64,000 bases of DNA from Myxococcota bacterium. GTDB taxonomy: Bacteria; Myxococcota; B64-G9. The notes under the pieces were generated by a model. It was not told the DNA's origin. It saw nothing but the letters and a program-made list of their open reading frames with translations, and did not search any database. A program made the position numbers and the translations under genes. Below are positions 19,025-26,907 of the stretch, piece by piece. The stretch spans positions 62,001 to 126,000 of the forward strand of contig JAKLGA010000019.1 in assembly GCA_022710975.1 (NCBI GenBank), read 5' to 3'. The stretch's first letter is position 1. Each line of letters begins with the position of its first letter.

Positions 19025-19390
19025 ATGTCGTCGTTCCCCCAGGGGACCCAATTCCTGTTCGTCGGCAAGCTCGAGGCCATGACCCGAGAGCAGGCGCGCG
19101 CGCTGGTGGAGGCTGGCGGTGGCCTGTGCCCGTCCGCGGTGAGCGAGGATCTGGACTACCTGGTGGTGGGCAACGAGAACTCGCCCATGTACGGCGGCGA
19201 GAAGAAGCCCAAGCAGCTCAAGGCCGAGGCGCTGATCGAGGCCGGCGCGCCGATCGCGGTGATCACCGAGGACGAGTTCCTGACCTTGCTGGGCGTCGAG
19301 CCCAGCGTCCCGCTGGAGCCCCACGCGAGCGAGGAGGACGAGCTCAACCTGTCCCCGTCCGAAGAGGAGGCAGGGGGAGCCGAGGAGTAG
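19025..19390 (+). CDS. Stand-alone BRCT-domain protein
   Basis: 121 aa. Residues 6-90 match a BRCT domain: TQFLFVGKLEAMTREQAR (the strand-turn-helix with conserved Gly), then DLDYLVVGN (the 'T/D.LV.G' core strand), KAEALIEAGAPIAVITEDEF (Trp position replaced). BRCT domains bind phosphopeptides or DNA ends and usually sit in NAD-dependent ligase or exonuclease proteins; here the domain stands alone with a short acidic tail. ATG 19025 has GGAGG 6 nt upstream. The last 47 nt overlap the convergent hydrolase gene. Its target is unknown. Confidence 0.82.
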   Translation: MSSFPQGTQFLFVGKLEAMTREQARALVEAGGGLCPSAVSEDLDYLVVGNENSPMYGGEKKPKQLKAEALIEAGAPIAVITEDEFLTLLGVEPSVPLEPHASEEDELNLSPSEEEAGGAEE

Positions 19391-20384
19391 CGCTGCAGCC
19401 GGCCTCCACCGCCCGCAGCCACGCCAGCACGATCGGGTAGACCTCGACGGGCGCGTTCCGCCCGATGATCAGATCCCCGTGGCCGTAGTCGGCCGAGAAC
19501 CCGTTCGCCCGCGACAGGACGATGCGCTGCACGTCCTGGCTCCCCAGGCGCGGCAGGTGCCGCGCGCTGGCCTGGAGGGGCGCCATCAGATCCTCCCGCC
19601 CGCACACCATCAGCACCGGCCGGTGCACCCGGGCGAGGTGCTGGGTGAAGGAGAAGGAGCGATCGGCGGTGCGGAACTCGCCGGCGCGCACCCAGTCGGC
19701 GAACTGCAGGATGAGGGCGGGCGCCTCGTTGGTCACCAGGTGGCCGAAGATGTCCGCCGTGGTCTCGAGGTCCACGTTGTCCGGGTTGGCCAGGAAGCGC
19801 AGGAAGGGGCGCAGCGCCCTGGGGATGCGACGCACCACCGGCACCAGCCGGCGGCCCCAGGCCTCCTGGTCCAGGGTGGGCAGGAAGCGCTGGAGCTGCA
19901 CCACCAGGCTCCAGGCCTGCAGGCCGAGCTGCCCCCGGGCGAACGCGAGCGGCGTGCCGAACAGGCTCAGCGAGCGGAGCTGCTCCTCGCCATGGCGCAC
20001 AGCCCAGGCCAGCCCGAGCATGCCGCCCATGCTGTGGCCCACCCAGTGCACCGGCTGGCCCGTCTCCCGGGCCACGAGCTCCATGACCACGGGCAGGTCG
20101 CGCTCGAGGAAGTCGTCGAAGCACCAGTTCGCCCGGACGCCCGGGGGCGGCTGGCTGCGCCCGCGGCCGCGCAGCTCGACCACGAAGGCGTCGAAGCCGG
20201 ACCGGCTGGCGTCCCGGGCCAGGGAGTGGCGCGCGTTGAGATCGAAGTTGTGGCGGTTGGCGCCCATGCCGTGGACGAACAGCGCCGGGCCGCGCCCGGT
20301 CGGCGCGCCGGCGGGCGGGCGATACCGCACCACGTGCAGCGCCCAGCCGTCCGCGCAGCGCAGCAGGTAGTCCTGGGGATTCAT
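19344..20384 (-). CDS. Alpha/beta hydrolase
   Basis: 346 aa. Oxyanion region FVHGMGANRHNFD, nucleophile elbow GHSMGG (GxSxG), an acid candidate in VLMVCGREDLMAP and a His near YGHGDLIIG complete an alpha/beta-hydrolase triad. This fold covers lipases, esterases and acyltransferases; the lid-like helical insert between the nucleophile and acid suggests a lipophilic substrate, without further proof. No signal peptide. ATG 20384 (MNPQDYLLR) lies 9 nt after a predicted -10 and lacks a Shine-Dalgarno, so it seems leaderless. The 3' end overlaps the BRCT gene by 47 nt. Confidence 0.85.
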   Translation of the reverse strand: MNPQDYLLRCADGWALHVVRYRPPAGAPTGRGPALFVHGMGANRHNFDLNARHSLARDASRSGFDAFVVELRGRGRSQPPPGVRANWCFDDFLERDLPVVMELVARETGQPVHWVGHSMGGMLGLAWAVRHGEEQLRSLSLFGTPLAFARGQLGLQAWSLVVQLQRFLPTLDQEAWGRRLVPVVRRIPRALRPFLRFLANPDNVDLETTADIFGHLVTNEAPALILQFADWVRAGEFRTADRSFSFTQHLARVHRPVLMVCGREDLMAPLQASARHLPRLGSQDVQRIVLSRANGFSADYGHGDLIIGRNAPVEVYPIVLAWLRAVEAGCSATPRLPLPPLRTGTG

Positions 20385-20393
20385 TCGCCGCCG

Positions 20394-20423
20394 AGCATAG
20401 CCTCGCCCGGTCCCCAAGTCCAC
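20394..20423 (-). promoter_or_regulatory. Promoter of the hydrolase gene (leaderless)
   Basis: Minus strand: -35 GTGGAC (20423-20418), 18-nt spacer, -10 TATGCT (20399-20394). The start codon at 20384 would be about 3 nt into the transcript. Confidence 0.45.
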
Positions 20424-20442
20424 GCCGGCCCAGGTGCGGCGC

Positions 20443-20472
20443 TTGAAGCACAGACCGGGTTGAGGCTAGGCT
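20443..20472 (+). promoter_or_regulatory. Promoter of the exported barrel-like protein
   Basis: -35 TTGAAG (20443-20448), 18-nt spacer, -10 TAGGCT (20467-20472). The same TTGAA(G/C)-N18-TAGGCT precedes the selenoprotein gene at 50747. Confidence 0.55.
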
Positions 20473-20506
20473 GGGTCCTGCGGGGGAGAACGGCACGGGA
20501 GGAGAG

Positions 20507-21994
20507 ATGGCTTCCGGGGTACGCGGCTGGGCCCAGGCCCTGGGCGCGGCGTGTGGACTGTGCCTGCTCGTGTCACTCGCACGCGCAGGGGAGCCGTTCG
20601 CGGCCGATCTCACCTTCCTGCTCGCGGACTGGGATCTGCTCACCGCGCCCGACGGGGCGGACACCTCCAGGGGTTGCGCGCCCTCGGAGCAAGGGCCCTG
20701 GCCCTGCGCCCACGAGCCGGGCGACTCACGGCTGGGGCTGGTCGCGCGGCTGGCCGGGCTCGCGCGCTTCGAGGATCTGGCCGGCGGGCTGGACCTCGAG
20801 CTCGGCCTGCGCGGCTGGCTCGTCCCCATCCAGCAAGACGGCGAGGGGCTGCTGCGCGACGCGGGCTCCTACCTCGGCCTGGCCTGGCGGCTCGCGGCCA
20901 CCCCGGCCGGGCCGAGCCGCCTCTCCTTGCAGCTCTTCCCGCTCGACGCCGAGCCCGTGCGCATGGGCTACGCCTGGGGCATGACCTGGGGCGGCGAGGG
21001 CGTGTTCCCCTTCAGCGAGGAGGACTGGCCGCTCGTCCCGGGCCTGCTGCTGCGCGCGGACCTGGGCCCCGGCCACCTCGTCGCCGGCTTCAAGGGCGCG
21101 GCCGTGAGCCATCCCCACGGCGAGGACGAGCCCGCGCTCCCGGCCGAGGCGGCGCTCGGGGGCGTGCTGGGCGGCGGGCTCGAGCTCGAGGGCTGGGTGT
21201 TCGGGGCCAAGCTGGGGGCCTTCCAGACCGACCCCCACGAGGATCGGCTGCTGATCGGGGGTTCCTACCAGCTAGGCTACCGCAGCGGGCAACCCATCGG
21301 CCCGCCCCTCGATCTCCACGGCCGGCGCAACGATCACGCCCTCGTGGACATGCTCGCGACCGAGGAGCCGAGAGATGGGTTCTCCTTCTCGGTGATGCAC
21401 GAGGGCAGCCTGCTCGCGGTCCAGGGCGAGGAGGGTCTGCTGTGGACGTTCGGGCTCCAGGCCGCGCTGCAGGTCGAGGCCTTCCGGGTCTTCCTCGAGG
21501 GGTGGGTGACCTCCGGGACCTTCGCCATGCAGCAAGTCTACAGGACCCACTACTTCGAGGACGACCCCGGTTACGCGCTCGCGCTGGCGCTCGGGTTCGA
21601 CCACGCCTTCGCCGAGACCGGACTGACCGCCGGAATGCATTGCAGCCTGCGCCGGCAGTTGGTGGACATCGGACCGCTATGGGTTGACGACGATCCCTCG
21701 AACGGAGTCACCTGGGGCGGCCGCATCGCCGACGAGAACGGCAGGCACCTCCTCATGGGTCGAGCGCCAGCCACGCCCTGGGTGCCAGGTCTCGCGCTCG
21801 ACCTCCGCTGGGTGCCCTCGGGTCTCGTGGCCCTGCTGCTGGAGCTCTCCTACAGCCACGACCCCCTTCGCTGCGGCACCAGACACCATGGAAGTGGCCC
21901 AGGGTTCAACATCCTCTCGTATTCCATGATCTGCCTCCCGCCATCCGAGCCCCACAGGCTGGGGCTCGCCCTGGCGGCCCAGGCGCGCTTCTAA
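20507..21994 (+). CDS. Exported, probable outer-membrane beta-barrel protein
   Basis: 495 aa. Signal peptide (LGAACGLCLLVSLARAGE, cleavage near residue 27). The rest alternates amphipathic strands with Gly/aromatic turns (LDLELGLRGWLVPI, LVAGFKGAAV, LELEGWVFGAKLGAF, FRVFLEGWVTSG) and ends LALAAQARF, a terminal Phe as expected for insertion by BAM. ATG 20507 is preceded by GGGAGGAG. No family recognised. The barrel call rests on pattern only. Confidence 0.72.
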   Translation: MASGVRGWAQALGAACGLCLLVSLARAGEPFAADLTFLLADWDLLTAPDGADTSRGCAPSEQGPWPCAHEPGDSRLGLVARLAGLARFEDLAGGLDLELGLRGWLVPIQQDGEGLLRDAGSYLGLAWRLAATPAGPSRLSLQLFPLDAEPVRMGYAWGMTWGGEGVFPFSEEDWPLVPGLLLRADLGPGHLVAGFKGAAVSHPHGEDEPALPAEAALGGVLGGGLELEGWVFGAKLGAFQTDPHEDRLLIGGSYQLGYRSGQPIGPPLDLHGRRNDHALVDMLATEEPRDGFSFSVMHEGSLLAVQGEEGLLWTFGLQAALQVEAFRVFLEGWVTSGTFAMQQVYRTHYFEDDPGYALALALGFDHAFAETGLTAGMHCSLRRQLVDIGPLWVDDDPSNGVTWGGRIADENGRHLLMGRAPATPWVPGLALDLRWVPSGLVALLLELSYSHDPLRCGTRHHGSGPGFNILSYSMICLPPSEPHRLGLALAAQARF

Positions 21995-22000
21995 GTGTTG

Positions 22001-22030
22001 TTGCCGGGGACACGAGCCGGGGGGTAGCAT
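22001..22030 (+). promoter_or_regulatory. Promoter of the YggS-PAP2 pair (leaderless)
   Basis: -35 TTGCCG (22001-22006), 18-nt spacer, -10 TAGCAT (22025-22030). The -10 overlaps an in-frame ATG at 22029, which therefore cannot be the start; ATG 22038 is at about +2. Confidence 0.55.
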
Positions 22031-22037
22031 GCCGGCC

Positions 22038-22739
22038 ATGGCAGGCCCCGCGCCCCACGCCCCGCTCGATCTGGACGGCATCCGCCGCCGCACGTCCGCG
22101 CTCCTGGCCGAGCTGCCGCCCGGCGTCGAGCTGCTGCTGGCCGCCAAGACCCGCGCGCCCGAGGAGGTGCGGGCCGCGCTCGAGGCGGCGGACGCAGCCG
22201 GCCGGCCGGCGCGGGTCGGCCACAACTACGTGCAGGAGGCCGAGCGCATGCGGGCCGGGCTCGGGCGGCCCGCGCCCTGGCACCTGATCGGCCACCTGCA
22301 GCGCAACAAGGCGAAGAAGGCCGTCGAGCTCTTCGACCAGCTCGAGAGCCTGGACAGCCAGCGGCTGGCCGACGCCCTGCAGGCGGCCGCGGCGGCGGCC
22401 GGGAAGACGCTGGCCGTGCTGCTCGAGGTGAACTCGGCCGGCGAGGCGCAGAAGGACGGCGCGCTGCCCGCGGACGTGCCCGCGCTCGCCCGGCACGTGC
22501 GCGAGCGCTGCCCGCGGCTCGCGCTCCAGGGGCTGATGACCATGGGCCCGCTGGTGGACGAGGCCGAGGCGTTGCGGCCGAGCTTCCGCCTGGCCCGGGA
22601 GCTCCGCGACGAGCTCCGCCAGCGCGGCCTGGGCGCGCTCCCCACCCTCAGCATGGGCATGTCCAGCTCCTTCCGGGTGGCGCTCGAGGAGGGCGCCACC
22701 CGGGTGCGGCTGGGCACGCTCGTGTTCGGGCCGAGGTGA
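22038..22739 (+). CDS. yggS: YggS/PLPBP-family PLP homeostasis protein
   Basis: 233 aa. A pyridoxal-phosphate-binding TIM-barrel protein that buffers PLP and affects amino-acid metabolism. Family motifs are the PLP Lys37 in LLAAKTRA, GHNYVQEA (normally GENYVQE, so Glu is His here), WHLIGHLQRNK, and LSMGMSSSF with ATRVRLGTLVFG. The alternative ATG at 22029 lies inside the -10 element, which favours 22038. It overlaps the PAP2 gene by 4 nt (GTGA). Confidence 0.9.
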   Translation: MAGPAPHAPLDLDGIRRRTSALLAELPPGVELLLAAKTRAPEEVRAALEAADAAGRPARVGHNYVQEAERMRAGLGRPAPWHLIGHLQRNKAKKAVELFDQLESLDSQRLADALQAAAAAAGKTLAVLLEVNSAGEAQKDGALPADVPALARHVRERCPRLALQGLMTMGPLVDEAEALRPSFRLARELRDELRQRGLGALPTLSMGMSSSFRVALEEGATRVRLGTLVFGPR

Positions 22740-23398
22740 GCCCGGTGTCCCCGGCCCGGCGCTTCTGGCTCGCGTGGGGAGCGGCCGCGGCGGCCTGGGC
22801 CGCGGGCCTGGCGCTGCTCGCCCCGCACGACCTGGCGCTCACCCGGGCCTGGATGGATCGCAGCCACCCGTTCGGCCAGGCGGTCTTCCACTTCGGCGAG
22901 GCCCCCGGCTGGCTGGCGGTGGTGGCGGCGCTGTGCGTGCTGGCCGTGGCCCAGGCGCGGCCCAAGGGGCGGCTGCCCCGGTCGCTGGCCTGGCACGTGC
23001 TGTTCCAGGCGCTCGCCCACCCGCTGCTCCTCACCCAGGCGCTCAAGCTCCTGTGGGGTCGGGTGCGGCCGCTCCACTGCGGGCCGGACTTCGCGGCCTT
23101 CACCCCCTTCTGGCAACCGGCCGGGCCCGGGGCGGGCGCGTCGTTCCCCTCGGGCCACGTGGCCATGGCGCTCGTGGCCGCGCCGCTCGCCTTCTGGCTG
23201 TGGCGCGCGGGCCGGCGGGGCGCGGCCCTGGCGACGGCCGCCGCCCTGGTGGCCCTGGGCCTTACCGTGGGCGCGGGCCGGGTGGTGTCCGGCAGCCACT
23301 TCGCCACCGACGCCTGGTTCTCGTTCGGCTCGGCCTTCCTGGTGGCGGCGCTGTGGGGGCGCGGGCCGGCTCAGCCGAGCTGGGTGGGGAAGCTGTAG
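22736..23398 (+). CDS. PAP2-family membrane phosphatase
   Basis: 220 aa with five or six transmembrane helices. All three PAP2 motifs are present: KLLWGRVRP (Kx6RP), SFPSGHVAM (PSGH) and RVVSGSHFATD (SRx5H..D with the first Ser as Val-Val-Ser). These enzymes dephosphorylate phosphatidate, undecaprenyl pyrophosphate or similar lipids at the outer face of the membrane. GTG start overlaps the stop of yggS (GTGA). Its last 28 nt overlap the convergent SDR gene. Substrate not determinable from sequence. Confidence 0.88.
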   Translation: MSPVSPARRFWLAWGAAAAAWAAGLALLAPHDLALTRAWMDRSHPFGQAVFHFGEAPGWLAVVAALCVLAVAQARPKGRLPRSLAWHVLFQALAHPLLLTQALKLLWGRVRPLHCGPDFAAFTPFWQPAGPGAGASFPSGHVAMALVAAPLAFWLWRAGRRGAALATAAALVALGLTVGAGRVVSGSHFATDAWFSFGSAFLVAALWGRGPAQPSWVGKL

Positions 23399-24339
23399 CG
23401 CGCGCCGAGCACCCGGAGCATGTCGGCGGTCATGCGGGCCAGATCCCACACGGGCTTCCAGCCCCACTCCGCGCGCGCGGCGCTGTCGTCCATGTGCCGC
23501 GGCCAGGAGTCGGCGATGGCCTGGCGGACCGGATCGATCTGGTACCCCATCTGGAAGTCGGGGATGTGCTTCTGGATGGCCGCGCAGATGTCCTCCGGGG
23601 CGAAGCTCATGGCGGACACGTTGAAGGCGTTGCGGTGCTTGAGCCGGGCGGGATCGGCCTCCATCAGGTCGATGGCCGCCTTGATGGCGTCGGGCATGTA
23701 CATCATGTCCAGGAACGAGCCCGGCTTGAGGAAGCAGGTGAAGCGCCGTTTGCGCACCGCCTCGTAGTAGATGGAGACCGCGTAGTCGGTGGTGCCGCCG
23801 CCGGGCAACGTCTGGTGGGAGATGATGCCCGGGAAACGCACCCCGCGCACGTCCACCCCGAAGCGGCGGTGGTAGTAGTCGCACAAGAGCTCGCCGGAGA
23901 CCTTGGTCACGCCGTACATGGTGTTGGGCCGCTGGATGGTGTCCTGCGGGGTGTCGTCGCGGGGCGTGCCCGGGCCGAAGGCGCCGATCGAGGAGGGCAC
24001 GAACAGCGCGCACTTGCGCTCGCGCGCCACCTCCAGCGCCTCCATCAGCCCGCCCATGTTGAGGTGCCAGGCGCGCTGGGGCTGGGCCTCGGCCACGGCG
24101 GACAGCAGGGCCGGCAGGTGGTAGATGCTGTCGATCCGGTACTTCTCCACCAGCGAGGCCAGCAGCTTGCCGTCGGTGCAGTCGAGCACCTCGACCGGGC
24201 CCGAGTCGCGCATCTCCTGGGAACACTCGGGCCGGATGTCGGCGGCCACCACGTTGGCGTTGCCGTACACCTGACGCAGCGCCAGGGTGAGCTCGGATCC
24301 GATCTGCCCGAACGCGCCCGACACCAGGATGCGCTTCAT
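23371..24339 (-). CDS. NAD-dependent epimerase/dehydratase, L-threonine 3-dehydrogenase-like
   Basis: 322 aa extended SDR. N-terminal Rossmann motif VSGAFGQIGSEL (GxxGxxG), catalytic PSSIGAFGP (Ser) and YGVTK (YxxxK). The sequence MMYMPDAIKAAIDLM, RFPGIISHQTLPGGGTTDYAV and NAFNVSAMSFAPEDI match SDR-type L-threonine 3-dehydrogenases, which make 2-amino-3-ketobutyrate from threonine; I am fairly but not fully sure of the substrate. Start ATG 24339, with CGGAGGCGGAG upstream. No adjacent kbl gene in this window. Confidence 0.82.
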   Translation of the reverse strand: MKRILVSGAFGQIGSELTLALRQVYGNANVVAADIRPECSQEMRDSGPVEVLDCTDGKLLASLVEKYRIDSIYHLPALLSAVAEAQPQRAWHLNMGGLMEALEVARERKCALFVPSSIGAFGPGTPRDDTPQDTIQRPNTMYGVTKVSGELLCDYYHRRFGVDVRGVRFPGIISHQTLPGGGTTDYAVSIYYEAVRKRRFTCFLKPGSFLDMMYMPDAIKAAIDLMEADPARLKHRNAFNVSAMSFAPEDICAAIQKHIPDFQMGYQIDPVRQAIADSWPRHMDDSAARAEWGWKPVWDLARMTADMLRVLGARYSFPTQLG

Positions 24340-24393
24340 TTCAGCTCCGCCTCCGGGTTCCTGCCGTCCTCGCCGCCCCCGCCCTGTGCCCCG

Positions 24394-24422
24394 AGCAAAT
24401 CACCCCGATCCTGGCTTGTCAA
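24394..24422 (-). promoter_or_regulatory. Promoter of the SDR gene
   Basis: Minus strand: -35 TTGACA (24422-24417), 17-nt spacer, -10 TTTGCT (24399-24394). The -35 overlaps the last codons of the upstream membrane-protein gene. Confidence 0.5.
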
Positions 24423-26773
24423 TCGGCGGCGGGCGGCTCCGGGAGGCGCTCGAAGACCGGGGCCGGCTCCCCGAACAGGGTCCGGTGCATGCGGTCCACG
24501 CGCCGCTCGAGCTCCTCGGCCGGCAGCGCCGCCAGGCGCCGCGCGAGCGCCGTCCGGCAGTCGGGCTCCTGGCACAGATCGTCGCCCAGCAGGTGACTGA
24601 CCAGGAACTCCCGCGCCCAGCCGTGCGCGCCCGCGTCGCCCTCCTCGTCGTCCAGCTCGTCCAGCATCCAGGCCAGGCGCAGCCGCGCGTAGACCCCGTC
24701 CAGCCGGAGCTCGCCCAGGTAGGCCCCCAGCTCCGCGGTCACCCCGCGCACGGCCTCCTCGGGGTAGGCCGCCAGCAGGCGCCACACCAGGAGCGGCGGC
24801 TCGGGCTCCACCCCGGCCAGCCGGTGGTGCAGCTCGTGCCGCGCCAGCCCCTCCACGACGCGCTCCCCGAGCGGCCCGGTCAGGTCCGGCTCGGCGTCCG
24901 CGGGCAGGCCCAGCTCCTCGAAGGCGCGCCGCAGCGCGTCCCCCACCGGCCCGAAGCGCTGGGCGGCCGAGCCCAGGCGCGCGCCCGCGTAGTCCGCCAG
25001 CCGGTCGAGGTAGACGGTCACGAAGGCCTCCGCCTCCTCGGTCATGCCCATGTAACCCTCGATCACGTTGAGGCGGTCGGCGCGCCTGAGGTGCAGCACG
25101 CTGAACACCCGCCCGTCGTCGAGCAGGCGGTAGCGCGGGTTGGCCACCACCCGGTAGACCATCAGGTAGAACAGCCCGCCGCCGTCGCCGTCCACCGGCG
25201 ACCAGCGCACCCGGGCGCTCACGTAGAAGGGCAGCCCGGCGGTCTGCAGCAGGGTGTTGAGCCGATCGCGGTCGCGCCGCACGCTCAGCGTGCGCCGGGC
25301 GCCGCGCCGGCCAGCCTCCAGCAGCTCGGTCAGGGCGCGCGTCAGGCCCGGCGCCTGGCGCTCCGAGCCGGCCAGGGCCGCGGCCAGCGCGGGCCAGCCC
25401 GGCAGGCGCTCGAGCGGCTGCGGGGCGCGGCTCATGTCCAGCACCACCTCGGGCAGCCGGAGCGTGAGGGCCTCCTCCGCCGCAGCCTCCGCCGGCCGGA
25501 GCGGCCAGGGCCGGCCAGGGTCGGGGCGCCGGCCGACCGCCCAGGCGGCCAGCCCCAGCCCGACCAGCAACGCGAGCGCGAGCACGGCGGGCCAGACCGA
25601 GCGCAGCGCCCAGGGCCAGTCCGGCCGCGGCCCGGCCCCCTGCGCGCCGCTCATCCGCTCCTCCTGCCAGCGCCGCTCCAGGCAGCAGATCACCCCAGAC
25701 AGGTCGGCCGGGGCCGCGCCCGGCACCTCGGCCGCGGCGGCCTGCCACAGCCTGAGCCGCCGCCGCACGAAGGGCCGGCCCCAGGGCGCGAGCCGCGCCA
25801 GGCCCGCCGCCAGGCCCACGGCCGGGTCGGGCGCGGACAGGGCCACGGCCAGCACCACGTCCACCCGTCCGAGCCGCCCGAGCAGCCAGGGGATCTCGAA
25901 CCAGGCCCCGCGCACGGCCGCCGGCAGCGCCACGCCCAGCACCAGCAGCAGGCAGGTCAGCACCAGGGCCGAGCGGACGTGGACCAGCGCCAGGGCCGGA
26001 TCGAGCGCCAGGGAGCGCAGGCCCACCAGCAAACCAAGCGCCGGCAGGTACAGCATGGCCAGCATGGGTAGCGCCCCGCCGCGCTCGCGCGCGGGCCACA
26101 CCAGCCGCGGCAGCGCGGCCAGCGCCAGCAGGAGCGGGCCCAGGGACAGCACCTGGCCGGCCAGCAGGGCCAGCTCCTCGGCTCCCTCCAGCCCCCCCAC
26201 GAGCCCAGCGATGGCGACCGAGAGCGACGCGAGCGGCACCTCGCCCCGCTGGGGCAGGAGGTAGGTCAGCAGTACGCCGGCCAGGCCGAGCGCGCTGAGC
26301 ACGCGCGCGACCGGCCAGGGATCGGCCAGCGGACGGCGGCCGTCGAGCGGCTCGAGGAACCCGCGCGCCCCCAGCCTGAGTCCCGCGGCCAGCAGCCCCA
26401 GGCCGCACACCAGCACGCCCAGCCGGTTGCCGAACAGCGCCGGGAGGCCCAGCCCCAGGTGGGCGTAGCTCGGCAGGGGGTGGGGGGTCAGGCTGGCCAG
26501 CCAGCCCACGGCCCAGGCCAGGGCCGCCGCCCCCAGCAGCCAGGCCGCGAGCGCTGCCTTGCCGGGGGAGCGCCAGGCGAGCAAGGCGCAGGCGAGCGCC
26601 CCGGCCGCCGGCAGGAGGAGCGCGAGCACGTGCAGCGGGCCGCCGTCCGCCAGGCCCCACCAGGGCCAGACCGGCTGCCCGCCCAGGCGATCGAAGGGCA
26701 GGAGCGCCGCCAGCAACCCCAGGCAGGCCGCCACCCGCGCCACTCCCAGCACTGCCTGCCGCTCCGTGTCCAC
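24419..26773 (-). CDS. Polytopic membrane protein with C-terminal HExxH domain
   Basis: 784 aa. Eight transmembrane helices fill about residues 1-320 and one more sits near 405-425 (VWPAVLALALLVGLGLAAW). The C-terminal third (about 430-784) is soluble and contains RHELHHRLAG, an HExxH zinc-site motif with His646, Glu647 and His650; Glu681 (VTAELGAYL) is a candidate third ligand. The pattern suggests a membrane-embedded protein with a zinc-metallopeptidase-like domain, but no family is recognised and the domain could be structural. The GTG start (26773) was chosen because GGAGGG lies 9 nt upstream and a promoter is 36 nt upstream. Monocistronic. Confidence 0.72.
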   Translation of the reverse strand: MDTERQAVLGVARVAACLGLLAALLPFDRLGGQPVWPWWGLADGGPLHVLALLLPAAGALACALLAWRSPGKAALAAWLLGAAALAWAVGWLASLTPHPLPSYAHLGLGLPALFGNRLGVLVCGLGLLAAGLRLGARGFLEPLDGRRPLADPWPVARVLSALGLAGVLLTYLLPQRGEVPLASLSVAIAGLVGGLEGAEELALLAGQVLSLGPLLLALAALPRLVWPARERGGALPMLAMLYLPALGLLVGLRSLALDPALALVHVRSALVLTCLLLVLGVALPAAVRGAWFEIPWLLGRLGRVDVVLAVALSAPDPAVGLAAGLARLAPWGRPFVRRRLRLWQAAAAEVPGAAPADLSGVICCLERRWQEERMSGAQGAGPRPDWPWALRSVWPAVLALALLVGLGLAAWAVGRRPDPGRPWPLRPAEAAAEEALTLRLPEVVLDMSRAPQPLERLPGWPALAAALAGSERQAPGLTRALTELLEAGRRGARRTLSVRRDRDRLNTLLQTAGLPFYVSARVRWSPVDGDGGGLFYLMVYRVVANPRYRLLDDGRVFSVLHLRRADRLNVIEGYMGMTEEAEAFVTVYLDRLADYAGARLGSAAQRFGPVGDALRRAFEELGLPADAEPDLTGPLGERVVEGLARHELHHRLAGVEPEPPLLVWRLLAAYPEEAVRGVTAELGAYLGELRLDGVYARLRLAWMLDELDDEEGDAGAHGWAREFLVSHLLGDDLCQEPDCRTALARRLAALPAEELERRVDRMHRTLFGEPAPVFERLPEPPAAD

Positions 26774-26808
26774 CCTGGACCGCCCTCCATTCGGGCCCCC
26801 GGCCCGAC

Positions 26809-26838
26809 AGGGTAGCACGGGCCTCCGCCCGCGGACCA
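26809..26838 (-). promoter_or_regulatory. Promoter of the HExxH membrane protein
   Basis: Minus strand: -35 TGGTCC (26838-26833), 18-nt spacer, -10 TACCCT (26814-26809). It supports the GTG start at 26773 with a leader of about 29 nt. Confidence 0.45.
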
Positions 26839-26851
26839 TGCTCGGCCGAGC

Positions 26852-26880
26852 TTGACTCCCCCGCCGCGCTGGAGCAGCCT
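26852..26880 (+). promoter_or_regulatory. Weak candidate promoter of the GAF-GGEEF gene
   Basis: -35 TTGACT (26852-26857), 17-nt spacer, -10 CAGCCT (26875-26880). The -35 is good and the -10 poor. Confidence 0.3.
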
Positions 26881-26907
26881 CGGTCCCGTCCGTCGGAGGT
26901 GGCAGCC

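Noticed and set aside
22029-22037. ATG 22029 as start of yggS
   Set aside because: The ATG overlaps the -10 element TAGCAT, so it would not be in the transcript.
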